Positions 1-8,433 of a stretch of DNA of 64,000 nt are shown piece by piece (position 1 is the stretch's first letter; each line of letters starts with the position of its first letter). Under the pieces are notes generated by a model. The model had not been told where the DNA came from, ran no database searches, and saw only the letters and a program-made list of their open reading frames with translations. The position numbers and the translations under genes are program-made. Source of the stretch: Lolliginicoccus lacisalsi. GTDB lineage: Bacteria; Actinomycetota; Actinomycetes; Mycobacteriales; Mycobacteriaceae. The DNA lies in NCBI RefSeq assembly GCF_014841105.1, contig NZ_JACYWE010000001.1, positions 445,365 to 509,364 on the forward strand, written 5' to 3'.

Positions 1-614
1 CCCACGAGGCTCACGGCGCGCGCCCCGGTCGCCCGCTGGATGCTCTCGACCGCATCGGCGACCTCTACCGCGGAGAGCCTGATGTCCGCGGTGCCATAGG
101 TCGGCACGCCGGGCGCGCTCGTCGGGCTCAGGTCGAGGCCAGGCTCGCCCACGCCATAGTTCAGCGCGAACACGCAGTAGCCCTCGAGGCGCAGCCGCGG
201 CGCGAGCGCGGCGAAATCGCTGTAGGCGGAGGCATCGGTCCCATGGACGAGCAGCACGGGGGGCCGATCACCCGAGTGGCACGCGAAGTCGTTGGCTCCC
301 TGCGGCGCGAGGCCCGGCGTGGCCCTGTCCGCGCGCTTGGCGAGGATGGGCGTGGGCTGGAGGATGCCGGTAGCGATGGGCATCAGCGCGGTGGCCCCGG
401 GCTGGGCCGGCGCGGGCTGGGCGAGGATCGAATGGGCGGCCAGCAGTGCCACGGCAGCCGTGATCGCTGCAGCGATCACCGCGGACCGCCGCCGGTACGC
501 GTGCCCGAGACCCATGCCAACCGCCAAGCCGCCCACCGAAAAGGGGGCAATCGTGGTGCAAACGGATACGAGAATACGCACAAGCCGGACCGGAACCGAA
601 TGGAACAGCAGCAT
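1..614 (-). CDS. secreted triacylglycerol lipase / alpha-beta hydrolase, 3' truncated by window edge
   Basis: Reads from ATG at 614 to the window edge as 204 residues without a stop. A basic start and a hydrophobic stretch at about residues 42-60 look like an export signal or membrane anchor. Then comes an Ala/Pro-rich linker and a hydrolase core: PVLLVHGTDAS (the HG oxyanion-hole motif of class 2 lipases), then GYCVFALNYG. The last readable residues, ARAVSLVG, are the strand that leads into the GHSxGG nucleophile elbow, so the catalytic serine lies just outside the window. It is divergent from fadA, with about 90 bases between the two starts. The lipase family is clear from the oxyanion motif and strand order. 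The substrate and the rest of the catalytic triad cannot be seen. Confidence 0.85.
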   Translation of the reverse strand, partial: MLLFHSVPVRLVRILVSVCTTIAPFSVGGLAVGMGLGHAYRRRSAVIAAAITAAVALLAAHSILAQPAPAQPGATALMPIATGILQPTPILAKRADRATPGLAPQGANDFACHSGDRPPVLLVHGTDASAYSDFAALAPRLRLEGYCVFALNYGVGEPGLDLSPTSAPGVPTYGTADIRLSAVEVADAVESIQRATGARAVSLV

Positions 615-654
615 TAAAGAACACTCTCTCGGCCCACGGCGCCAGACCGGGATC

Positions 655-660
655 TAGAGT
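655..660 (+). promoter_or_regulatory. candidate -10 element of fadA-fadB
   Basis: TAGAGT fits the actinobacterial TANNNT -10 pattern and lies in the divergent gap between the lipase gene and fadA, about 47 bases before the fadA GTG. I see no good -35. Inferred from sequence only. Confidence 0.35.
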
Positions 661-706
661 GGGGATGTTCCAGCCAATAGCCCAACTCCACCAGGAGGAA
701 CACCGC

Positions 707-1918
707 GTGGCTTCCACCACCAATTCCCGGAGCGTCGTCTTCGTCGACGGCATCCGTACGCCTTTCGGGCGCGCAGGCAAGAAGGGCATCTACGCCGAGA
801 CCCGTGCCGATGACCTCATCGTCAACTGCATCCGCGAGCTTGTTCGCCGCAACCCCCAGATGCCCACCGACCGCATCGACGACGTCGCGATCGCCGCGAC
901 CACCCAGACCGGTGACCAGGGCCTCACCATCGGCCGCTCCGCCGCCATTCTCGCTGGCCTCCCCGAGACAGTGCCCGGCTACGCCATAGACCGCATGTGC
1001 GCCGGCGCGATGACGTCGGTGACCACCACCGCGGGCGCGATCGGGTTCGGGCAGTATGACCTCGCCATCGCCGGCGGCGTGGAGCACATGGGCCGCCACC
1101 CGATGGGCGAGGGCGTGGACCCCAACCCGCGCTTCCTTGCCGACAAGCTCGTCGACCCGAGCGCCCTCGTGATGGGCAACACCGCGGAGAACCTGCATGA
1201 CCGGTTCCCGACCATCACCAAGGACCGCACCGACGCCTACGCCATCGGCAGCCAGCAGAAGTACGAGGCAGCGCGCGCCGCCGGCAAGATCGCCCAGACC
1301 CTCGTGCCCAGCGCCACCCGCCACGCCGAGACCGGCTGGGGCTACGCCACCGCTGACGAGCCGCCCCGCCCCGCGACCACGCTCGAGGACCTCGCCAACC
1401 TCAAGACGCCCTTCCGCACCGGTGGCCGCATCACCGCAGGCAACGCCGCGGGCCTCAACGACGGCGCCACCGCCGCCATCATCGCCGGCGAGGACACCGC
1501 GACCGAGCTCGGCCTGCCCATCGGCATGCGCATGGTCGGCTACTCCTTCAAGGGCGTCGACCCCGCTGTGATGGGCATCGGACCCGTCCCCGCTACCGAG
1601 AAGCTGCTCGCCCGCACTGGCTTGAGCATCAACGACATCGGCCTCTTCGAGATCAACGAGGCGTTCGCCGTGCAGGTGCTCGCGTTCCTCGAGCACTTCG
1701 GCATCGCTGACGACGATCCGCGGGTCAACCCCTGGGGCGGCGCCATCGCGTGCGGCCATCCCCTCGCCTCCTCGGGCGTGCGGCTGATGACGCAGCTCAG
1801 CAACCATTTCAAGGAACGCACCGATGTGCGCTACGGGCTCACCACCATGTGCATCGGCATGGGCATGGGCGGCAGCGTCATCTGGGAGAACCCCAACTAC
1901 ACCGGAGAGAAGGCATAA
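707..1918 (+). CDS. fadA: acetyl-CoA C-acyltransferase (thiolase)
   Basis: Thiolase of fatty acid beta-oxidation, cleaving 3-ketoacyl-CoA with CoA to acetyl-CoA and a shortened acyl-CoA. The 403-residue length is typical. The acylated cysteine sits in DRMCAGAMTSV, the INEAFAV motif follows, the catalytic histidine is in ACGHPLASSG, and the second cysteine is in TTMCIGMGMGG near the C-terminus. A longer reading frame opens at ATG 659, but GTG 707 is preferred because AGGAGG at 693-698 is 8 bases before it and the family starts here. fadB follows after 6 bases, so the two probably form the alpha/beta subunits of one trifunctional-type complex, as for M. tuberculosis FadA/FadB (Rv0859/Rv0860). 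Confidence 0.95.
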   Translation: MASTTNSRSVVFVDGIRTPFGRAGKKGIYAETRADDLIVNCIRELVRRNPQMPTDRIDDVAIAATTQTGDQGLTIGRSAAILAGLPETVPGYAIDRMCAGAMTSVTTTAGAIGFGQYDLAIAGGVEHMGRHPMGEGVDPNPRFLADKLVDPSALVMGNTAENLHDRFPTITKDRTDAYAIGSQQKYEAARAAGKIAQTLVPSATRHAETGWGYATADEPPRPATTLEDLANLKTPFRTGGRITAGNAAGLNDGATAAIIAGEDTATELGLPIGMRMVGYSFKGVDPAVMGIGPVPATEKLLARTGLSINDIGLFEINEAFAVQVLAFLEHFGIADDDPRVNPWGGAIACGHPLASSGVRLMTQLSNHFKERTDVRYGLTTMCIGMGMGGSVIWENPNYTGEKA

Positions 1919-1924
1919 CCACAC

Positions 1925-4033
1925 ATGACTGATCTCGCCTCGGCGTTTTCCGACGAAGTCGTCACCCACGCCTACACCAAGCTCATCGACGTCCCCGGCA
2001 TCTCCGGCAAGGTCGCGCTGGTCACCCTCGACAATGGGTTCGATCACACCAAGCCGTCCACCTTCGGGCCGACCGGCCTCGCCGAGCTCGACGCCGCCCT
2101 CGACACCGCCTTCGACGCGAGCCCCGCCGCGATCGCCGTCACCGGCAAGCCGTTCATCTTCGCCGTCGGCGCGGACCTCAAGGGTGTTCCTACCATCACC
2201 AGCCGGGACCTCGCCGTCGAGATGGGACAGCTCGGCCACAAGGTGTTCAAGCGCCTGCGTGACGCCAGCATCCCCACCTTCGCGTTCGTCAACGGCGCCG
2301 TCATGGGCGGTGGCCTCGAGGTCGCGCTGGCGTGCCACTACCGCACCGTCTCCCGCAGCGCGGCGGCCATCGCGCTGCCGGAGTGCTTCCTCGGCCTCGT
2401 GCCCGGCTGGGGCGGCACCCAGTTGCTGCCCAACATCGTCGGGCCGGCCAACGCGGTGACGGTGATCCTCGAGAACGCCCTGAGCAACAACAAGATGCTC
2501 AAGCCCGAGCAGGCCGCTGGTCTCGGCATCTTCGACGAGGTGCTCGACTCCGCCGACTTCATCGAGCAGTCCCTGCGCTGGGCCGCGGCCGTCAGCAACG
2601 GCGAGGCCACCCCCGAGCGCCCCGAGATCGACCGCGGACAGGGCTGGGACAGTGCCCTGGCCCGCGCCACCAAGTTCGTTGACTCCAAGACGAAGGGATT
2701 CGCCCCCGGTCCGGCCCGTGCCCTCGAGCTGCTCGCGCTCGCCAAGGACACCGACATCAACGATCCCGACTCGCTCGCGAAGGGATTCGCCGCCGAGGAC
2801 GAGGCCCTCGCTGATCTCATCATGAGCGACGAGCTGCGGGCCGGGCTCTACGCCTTCGACCTCGTGCAGCGCCGCGCCAAGCGGCCCGCCGGAGCACCGG
2901 ACAAGTCTCTCGCGCGGCCCATCACCGGCGTGGGCATCATCGGTGCCGGGCTCATGGCATCGCAGCTCGCGCTGCTGTTCGCCCGCCAGCTCAAGGTCCC
3001 GGTCATCATGACCGACATCGACCAGGAGCGCATCGACAAGGGCCTCGACTACGTGCACGGCGAGATCGACAAGCTGCAGGGCAAGGGGCGGCTCTCCCAC
3101 GATGCCGCCAACCGGCTCAAGGCGCTCGTCACCGGCTCGCTGGACAAGGCCGCGTTCGCGCGCACCAACTTCGTCATCGAGGCCGTGTTCGAGAACCTCG
3201 ACCTCAAGAAGAAGATCTTCGCCGAGCTCGAGGACCACATCGCCGAGGACACGATCCTCGCGACCAACACCTCGTCGCTCTCCATCACCAAGATGGCCGC
3301 CGACCTCAAGCATCCCGAGCGCGTTGTCGGGTTCCACTTCTTCAACCCCGTCGCCGTGCTGCCCCTGCTCGAGATCATCCGGGGCCACAAGACCGACGAC
3401 GTGACCCTCGCGACCGCGTTCGCCACGGCCAAGTCGCTGAAGAAGTCCGCGGTGCTCGTCGCCGACCTGCCAGGATTCGTCTTCAACCGGCTGCTCATCC
3501 GCACGCTCGGCGAGGTCATGAACGCCGTCGATGAAGGCACCCCGTTCGAGGTCGCGGACGTCGCGATCACCGAGCTCGGCATGCCGATGACACCGTTCAC
3601 CCTGCTCGGGCTCGTCGGCCCCGCCGTTGCCCTGCACACCGGCGAGACGCTTTCCGAGTACGCGCCCGACCGGTTCAAGGACTCCCCCGGCCTCCGCGCC
3701 ATCGTCGACGCCGGCATCAAATCCGTCTGGGCGTACGACGAGAACGGCAAGCAGGCCGTCGACCCGAAGGTCGCGGAGCTGTGGACCCAGGGCGACAACC
3801 CCTCGACCGCCGAGCAGGTCCTCGAGCGCACCCGCCGTGCCTTCGCCGAGGAGGTCCAGCTGATGCTCGACGAGAATGTCGTCGCGGCCGCGCAGGACAT
3901 CGACTTGTGCATGATCCTCGGTGGTGGCTTCGCGTTCTGGAACGGGGGCATCACCCCGTACCTGGACCGCACCGGCACCTCCGAGGCCGTCAACGGCAAG
4001 CGCTTCCTCGAGCCAGGCGTCGCTAGCCTGTAG
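1925..4033 (+). CDS. fadB: multifunctional enoyl-CoA hydratase / 3-hydroxyacyl-CoA dehydrogenase
   Basis: A 702-residue two-domain FadB. The N-terminal crotonase domain has the oxyanion motif VMGGGLEVALAC and the second acid in PECFLGLVPGWGG. The dehydrogenase half opens near residue 335 with a Rossmann glycine motif (GIIGAGLMASQ) and carries the catalytic HFFNPV and PGFVFNRLL motifs of 3-hydroxyacyl-CoA dehydrogenases. It hydrates enoyl-CoA and oxidises the product with NAD+. The start is ATG 1925, with GGAGAG upstream in the end of fadA. A strong hairpin follows the stop, so fadA-fadB is probably a two-gene operon. The usual MGxGIA of the NAD site reads MASQLA here, which is a modest departure. 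Confidence 0.95.
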   Translation: MTDLASAFSDEVVTHAYTKLIDVPGISGKVALVTLDNGFDHTKPSTFGPTGLAELDAALDTAFDASPAAIAVTGKPFIFAVGADLKGVPTITSRDLAVEMGQLGHKVFKRLRDASIPTFAFVNGAVMGGGLEVALACHYRTVSRSAAAIALPECFLGLVPGWGGTQLLPNIVGPANAVTVILENALSNNKMLKPEQAAGLGIFDEVLDSADFIEQSLRWAAAVSNGEATPERPEIDRGQGWDSALARATKFVDSKTKGFAPGPARALELLALAKDTDINDPDSLAKGFAAEDEALADLIMSDELRAGLYAFDLVQRRAKRPAGAPDKSLARPITGVGIIGAGLMASQLALLFARQLKVPVIMTDIDQERIDKGLDYVHGEIDKLQGKGRLSHDAANRLKALVTGSLDKAAFARTNFVIEAVFENLDLKKKIFAELEDHIAEDTILATNTSSLSITKMAADLKHPERVVGFHFFNPVAVLPLLEIIRGHKTDDVTLATAFATAKSLKKSAVLVADLPGFVFNRLLIRTLGEVMNAVDEGTPFEVADVAITELGMPMTPFTLLGLVGPAVALHTGETLSEYAPDRFKDSPGLRAIVDAGIKSVWAYDENGKQAVDPKVAELWTQGDNPSTAEQVLERTRRAFAEEVQLMLDENVVAAAQDIDLCMILGGGFAFWNGGITPYLDRTGTSEAVNGKRFLEPGVASL

Positions 4034-4053
4034 CGGTACAGCGCGAGAACGGC

Positions 4054-4093
4054 AGGAGCCGCTGCCACCCTGTTTCGGGTGGCAGCGGCTCCT
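4054..4093 (+). terminator. strong hairpin terminator after fadB
   Basis: A perfect 17-base-pair stem (4054-4070 with 4077-4093) and a 6-base loop TGTTTC starts 20 bases after the fadB stop. There is no T tract, which is common for actinobacterial hairpin terminators. Confidence 0.8.
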
Positions 4094-4133
4094 GTGCTTG
4101 GCGCAGGTTCGCGGGTGGTACGCCCATGCATCG

Positions 4134-4203
4134 CAAACGCGATAGAAACCACCCGACACGCCGGTGCAACACGCCGTGGTGGCCACGGTATCTATCGCGT
4201 TTG
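4134..4203. repeat. 70-bp inverted-repeat element
   Basis: CAAACGCGATAGA at 4134-4146 is repeated as its exact reverse complement at 4191-4203 (13 of 13). Inside the 44-base interior, shorter complementary stretches (ACCAC near 4147 and GTGGT near 4177) could extend the fold. It lies between fadB and the convergent padR, in no reading frame I can support. It may be a small palindromic repeat family or a second terminator structure. Confidence 0.6.
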
Positions 4204-4278
4204 GCGCCGGGCAGCGCCGGGCAGCGCCGGGCAGCGCCTAGCAGCGGCAACCAGGGCTGCCCGCAACCAGGGCTGCCC
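4204..4278. repeat. two short tandem repeats downstream of padR
   Basis: Positions 4204-4243 are four copies of the 10-base unit GCGCCGGGCA, the fourth with two changes. Positions 4247-4278 are two exact copies of the 16-base unit GCAACCAGGGCTGCCC. Both abut the inverted-repeat element and end about 20 bases before the padR stop codon. Tandem duplication by slippage is the simple explanation. Confidence 0.75.
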
Positions 4279-4296
4279 GCAGCCGGTGACGAGCGG

Positions 4297-4896
4297 CTAC
4301 TCCTCGCCGGCGAGCATGCGGTAGAGCTTCTTGCGGGCGTCGGTGAGGATCTGCGCGGCCTCGTCGCGCTGCGCGGGCGTGCCGACCGCGGCGACCTGTC
4401 CAGCGGCGGCACCGAGGAGCCTGGCGAGCTGGCGGATCTCGCGTCCACTGCTGCCAGCGGGGGTCGTGTCCAGGGCGAACGGGTCGCCGAGGGTGGCGCG
4501 GTTCTCGTCGATATAGGCATTGCCCTCCGGCGTGAGGCTGGCGGTCTTTCGTCCGCTGATGTTGTCGATCTGGACGATGCCCTCGTCCTCGAGCTGGGCG
4601 AGCGCGGGGTAGATGGAGCCGGGGCTGGGCTTCCAGGCCCCTTCGCTGCGGGTCTCGATCTCCTGGATGAGCTGGTAGCCGTGCATGGGCTGCTCGGCGA
4701 GGAGCAGGAGGATGGCGGCGCGGACGTCGCCGCGGCGATTGCGGTCCTTGCGGGCCGGCACGCCGATGCGGATGAGTCCCTGGCCGCGCTGGAAGCCCTC
4801 GATGTGGAGGCCTGGGGGTCGATCCTGGCGGCGCGGGTGACGGGCGCCCTTGTGGGTGCCGTTGCGGTGGGCGGGGTTGCGGTGCTCGTGGCGCAT
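4297..4896 (-). CDS. PadR-family transcriptional regulator
   Basis: A 199-residue PadR-type repressor. The winged helix-turn-helix lies at about residues 55-130, with the family motifs AILLLLAEQPMHGYQLIQEI and PGSIYPALAQLEDEGIV. A basic, His/Arg-rich leader of about 45 residues precedes it, and a helical region of the kind that dimerises PadR proteins follows. The frame is open back to 4989, but ATG 4896 is chosen because GAAGGGA lies 7 bases before it. The promoter region contains a perfect palindrome over the -10 element, so autoregulation is likely. The true target is unknown: no transporter or decarboxylase gene adjoins it, and the next gene upstream is priA. Confidence 0.9.
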   Translation of the reverse strand: MRHEHRNPAHRNGTHKGARHPRRQDRPPGLHIEGFQRGQGLIRIGVPARKDRNRRGDVRAAILLLLAEQPMHGYQLIQEIETRSEGAWKPSPGSIYPALAQLEDEGIVQIDNISGRKTASLTPEGNAYIDENRATLGDPFALDTTPAGSSGREIRQLARLLGAAAGQVAAVGTPAQRDEAAQILTDARKKLYRMLAGEE

Positions 4897-4909
4897 GAGA
4901 AGTTCCCTT

Positions 4910-4968
4910 CGATATGTCGTTGCACTCACGATATATCGTGATGGGTCATTGGTCAATAGCCGATATAG
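4910..4968 (-). promoter_or_regulatory. padR promoter with palindromic operator
   Basis: On the minus strand a TTGACC -35 (4951-4956), a 17-base spacer and a TATCGT -10 (4928-4933) make a good promoter for padR. A perfect 16-base palindrome TCACGATATATCGTGA (4926-4941) covers the -10. Related half-elements CGATATGTCG (4910-4919) and CGATATAG (4961-4968) flank it. AT-rich ATAT-centred palindromes at the regulator's own promoter are typical of PadR operators. Binding by this PadR is inferred. Confidence 0.7.
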
Positions 4969-5028
4969 CCGGGCTCCCGACGACGACACCGACGACGCCC
5001 CCGCGCCACACCAGCAGGCCCCGCGCGG

Positions 5029-6990
5029 CTAGCCGATGTTCAATGGGTCGATCTGCACCCGCACCGCCGACGTCTCCCGTCGCGAGCTGCAGACGGCCTG
5101 GGCCGCTCGAAGCGCATCGGATAGCAAGGCGCCCCCGCTCCGAGGCACCCGCACGAGGACGCGCTCGACATCCCCTTCCTCGCGCACGGAGTCGGCGATG
5201 ACCGGCGGCCGGGCGGTCCACGGCAGCGGCACGGGGCCCAGCACCTCGCCATCCGCGGGCACCTGCATGACCTCGAGGAACGCGGATACCGCGGCATGGG
5301 TGCCATCGATCACCGCCATCCGCACAGCCGGGGGAAAGCCAACCTCCGCCCGGGCGCGGAGCTCGGCCGCAGCGAAGCCACCCGGATCCCACCGCACCAT
5401 CGCCTGCACCACCGCGTTATCCGGATCCGCCATGACCGCCGCCACGCCGCCGATCGCTGCGGGCCGGGCCAGCGCGACCGCCGCCATCCACTTGCGCAGC
5501 GCGATCTCGCCAGCGCGCAGGTCGGCGAGGCCGAGCAGCAGCCACCCATCGAGCAGCAGGACCGCGCCATATCCCTCCGCGGCCGGGGGCTCCACGCCGG
5601 GCGTGCTGATGACCAGGGCCGCGCCCGGGCCCACTACGGGCACTCCCTCGCCCCCGGTCGAGGTGATCACGGCGACGCCTGGGAACGCGCGGCCGAGCTC
5701 CTCGGCCGTTCGCTTCGCACCGATCACCGTGGCGCGCACCTTCACCGAGCCGCAGCGGCGGCAGCGTGGTTGCTGCTCGGCGGTGCCGCACCAGCGGCAG
5801 GAGTACGCCCCGTCGCGCTGCCCCAGCTCCATCGGGCCCGCGCAGCGCCGGCAGCGCAGTTGCTCGCGGCAATCCTGGCAGGCCACGGCAGGCAGATAGC
5901 CTCGCCGTGGCACCTGGATGAGCACCGGCTCGCCCCGCTCGAGGGCCGCCCGTGCCGCCTGGAAGGCGAACGCCGGGATGCGCGCCGCCCGCGCCGCCGG
6001 GTCGCGTTCCAGGGCGATGTCGCTATCGGCGCGGGCCACCACCCGCGGCGCCGCGCGCCGCACCTCGTCCCGAGGCGCGACGAGCGCATGCGCCCATCCC
6101 GTCTCCAGCAGCAATTGTGCCTCGCAGGTGCGGGAGAACGCCCCGAGCAGGATGCCAGCGCCCGCGAGGTGCGCCCGGTGCACCGCGACATCACGCGAGT
6201 GGGGATAGGGCGAACGGGGCTCCCACAGCGAATCATCACCGTCGTCCCACAGGATGATCAGGCCGAGGTCGTGGATGGGAGCGAAGATTGCACTGCGGGT
6301 TCCGACAACCACCCGCCGGTCGCCGCGGAGCACGGCCAGCCAGCGGCGGTACCGTTCGGTGGGGCCCAGCCCCGCGGCGAGCACGGCAACATGCTCGTCG
6401 CCGATCAACGTGGTGCACGCCGCGCCGACGAGATCGAGATCGCGCTGGTCGGGCACGATGATGACTACCCCGCGGCCCGCGGCCGCAGCGACAGCGGCCG
6501 CCTCCGCGAGACGTGTCCACCAGTGCTCGCCGGCCACGGGGTTCCAGACCGCGCGGGCGGGCTGGTGGGCGGCAAGCGCTGCGAAATAGGAATCGGCATG
6601 CTCGTAGCGCTGCCACGCGGCGAGCGGCGGCCCAGGGATGGCGGCCTTCGCGGTCGCCTCCGGATCCTCGTTCTCGGCCCTGGCGTGACGCGGCGGGATG
6701 GCTAGCCGCAGCACATCGGCGCGCGTCCCGGCACTGCGGCGTGCCACGCGTTCGACGAGCGCGAGGAGATCAGGGGGCAGGACCGGCACGGGCGAGACGA
6801 CCTTGTGCAGCCAGGCGAGCTTGCCCTCGTGGGCGCTCGTGTCGAGACGGGCCAGGATGTAGCCATCAACGAGGCGGCCGGAGAAGCGGACGCGCACACG
6901 CACTCCAGGTTGCGCGTGCGCGTCGAGCTCCGCGGGCACGAGGTAGTCGAACTCGCGGTCGAGATGGGGCACCTCGAGAAGCGGCAGCAC
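5029..6990 (-). CDS. priA: PriA-like primosomal protein, helicase motifs degenerate
   Basis: Replication-restart protein. The N-terminal 3' DNA-end-binding region (LLEVPHLDREFDYLV, GVRVRVRFSGRLVDGYI) is well kept, and a paired CxxC zinc region is present (CQDC, CRRC, CRWC, CRRC at about residues 375-415). The ATPase signature is eroded: the Walker A position reads PVAGEHWW, and the DEAH box is WDDGDDS. Such PriA proteins are usual in actinobacteria and are thought not to be active helicases. Coordinates use GTG 6990, the only canonical start. However, the family-conserved LPIAQVLP lies upstream, and CTG 7029 has GGAGG at 7037-7041, 7 bases away, so translation may start there (666 residues). 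It lies just downstream of metK. Confidence 0.9.
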   Translation of the reverse strand: MLPLLEVPHLDREFDYLVPAELDAHAQPGVRVRVRFSGRLVDGYILARLDTSAHEGKLAWLHKVVSPVPVLPPDLLALVERVARRSAGTRADVLRLAIPPRHARAENEDPEATAKAAIPGPPLAAWQRYEHADSYFAALAAHQPARAVWNPVAGEHWWTRLAEAAAVAAAAGRGVVIIVPDQRDLDLVGAACTTLIGDEHVAVLAAGLGPTERYRRWLAVLRGDRRVVVGTRSAIFAPIHDLGLIILWDDGDDSLWEPRSPYPHSRDVAVHRAHLAGAGILLGAFSRTCEAQLLLETGWAHALVAPRDEVRRAAPRVVARADSDIALERDPAARAARIPAFAFQAARAALERGEPVLIQVPRRGYLPAVACQDCREQLRCRRCAGPMELGQRDGAYSCRWCGTAEQQPRCRRCGSVKVRATVIGAKRTAEELGRAFPGVAVITSTGGEGVPVVGPGAALVISTPGVEPPAAEGYGAVLLLDGWLLLGLADLRAGEIALRKWMAAVALARPAAIGGVAAVMADPDNAVVQAMVRWDPGGFAAAELRARAEVGFPPAVRMAVIDGTHAAVSAFLEVMQVPADGEVLGPVPLPWTARPPVIADSVREEGDVERVLVRVPRSGGALLSDALRAAQAVCSSRRETSAVRVQIDPLNIG

Positions 6991-7069
6991 CTGCGCGATC
7001 GGCAGCGTGGCCGCGGCCTGTCGCTCCAGTTGGTGGCCTCCGTCTCCCCCGTCTGCTGATAGCTAGCGG

Positions 7070-8284
7070 CTAGAGGCCCGCTGCCTTGCGAAGCTCCTCG
7101 ACCCGGTCGGTCTGCTCCCATGGCAGATCGATGTCGGTACGCCCGAAGTGGCCGTAGGCCGCGGTCTGGGCGTAGATGGGGCGGAGCAGGTCCAGGTCCC
7201 GGATGATCGCGGCCGGGCGGAGGTCGAACACCTCGCGGATCGCGTCCTGGATGATGGCGGGGTCGACCTTCTCGGTGCCGAACGTCTCTACGAACAATCC
7301 GACGGGGGCAGCCTTGCCGATGGCGTAGGCGACCTGCACCTCGATCCGCTCGGCGAGGCCCGCGGCGACCGCGTTCTTGGCCACCCAGCGCATGGCGTAC
7401 GCGGCGGAACGGTCCACCTTCGACGGGTCCTTGCCGGAGAACGCGCCACCGCCGTGGCGGGACATGCCGCCGTAGGTGTCGACGATGATCTTGCGCCCCG
7501 TGAGGCCGGCGTCGCCCATGGGTCCGCCGAGCACGAATCGCCCGGTGGGATTGACGAGCAGCCGCACCTCGGACGTGTCGAGGGTGGGAACATCGAGCTC
7601 CGCGAGCACCACGTTGACCACGTGGTTGCGGATGTCGGGGGTCAGCAGGTTGTCGAGGTCGATGTCCGCTGCGTGCTGGGTGGAGACAACAACGGTGTCG
7701 AGGCGGACGGGCTTCTCGCCGTCGTACTCGATGGTGACCTGCGTCTTGCCGTCAGGCCGGAGGTAAGGGAGGATCCCGGACTTGCGGACCTCGGTGAGCC
7801 GGCGCGAGAGCCGGTGCGCCAGCGCGATGGGCAGCGGCATCAGCTCGGGGGTGTCCAGGCAGGCGTACCCGAACATCAGGCCCTGGTCCCCGGCGCCCTG
7901 GCGGTCGAGGTCGTCCTCGCTGAGGCCCTCGACGCGCGACTCGTAAGCGTTGTCGACGCCCTGGGCGATCTCGGGAGACTGCGCGCCGATCGCGATGTTG
8001 ACACCGCAGGAGTTGCCGTCGAAGCCCTTGGAGGAGGAGTCATAGCCGATCTCGAGGACACGCTCGCGCACGATCGTGGGGATGTCGGCGTAGGCGCGGG
8101 TGCTGACCTCGCCCGCCACATGCACCTGCCCGGTGGTCACCAGTGTCTCCACCGCGACGCGCGCCCGGGGGTCCTCCTTGAGGATCGCATCAAGGATGGA
8201 ATCGCTGATGGCGTCGCAAATCTTGTCGGGGTGCCCCTCGGTAACCGATTCACTGGTGAATAGCCTGCGACTTGTCGCACTCAC
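7070..8284 (-). CDS. metK: S-adenosylmethionine synthetase
   Basis: Makes S-adenosylmethionine from methionine and ATP in the cytoplasm. The 404-residue length is normal. Signatures visible are [19 protein letters not shown] at the N-terminus, [12 protein letters not shown] in the first third, and [19 protein letters not shown], the phosphate-binding loop. The start is GTG 8284, with GAGAGG 8 bases before it. The ATG or other frames upstream are not supported. It is followed at 40-79 bases by priA. The leader (8285-8433) has possible -10 elements but no SAM-riboswitch fold that I could recognise. Confidence 0.98.
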   Translation of the reverse strand: MSATSRRLFTSESVTEGHPDKICDAISDSILDAILKEDPRARVAVETLVTTGQVHVAGEVSTRAYADIPTIVRERVLEIGYDSSSKGFDGNSCGVNIAIGAQSPEIAQGVDNAYESRVEGLSEDDLDRQGAGDQGLMFGYACLDTPELMPLPIALAHRLSRRLTEVRKSGILPYLRPDGKTQVTIEYDGEKPVRLDTVVVSTQHAADIDLDNLLTPDIRNHVVNVVLAELDVPTLDTSEVRLLVNPTGRFVLGGPMGDAGLTGRKIIVDTYGGMSRHGGGAFSGKDPSKVDRSAAYAMRWVAKNAVAAGLAERIEVQVAYAIGKAAPVGLFVETFGTEKVDPAIIQDAIREVFDLRPAAIIRDLDLLRPIYAQTAAYGHFGRTDIDLPWEQTDRVEELRKAAGL

Positions 8285-8433
8285 GTTTGTGCCCTCTCAT
8301 TTGATTGGCGCCATGTTCTCGCCGGTTATCCGCAGTATCCGACAATAGCGGAGCGAGCGGATCCTGCCGATAGCCGATGCCGATGTGTCACCGCTCCGGA
8401 ACACCCGGGGAGCAGCGGATCCATCCCGGCCTT

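Noticed and set aside
614-4186. 1190-residue minus-strand frame opposite fadA-fadB
   Set aside because: It is the antisense of two clear enzymes with full catalytic motifs. The open frame comes from high third-position G+C and has no recognisable domain or ribosome binding site.
4204-4278. Tandem repeats as a regulator-binding iteron array
   Set aside because: The unit lengths (10 and 16 bases) and very high G+C differ, they lie downstream of both flanking genes, and no initiator gene is near.
8285-8433. SAM riboswitch before metK
   Set aside because: The 149-base leader has no recognisable SAM-I, SAM-II or SAM-IV core or pseudoknot. A covariance-model search would settle it.
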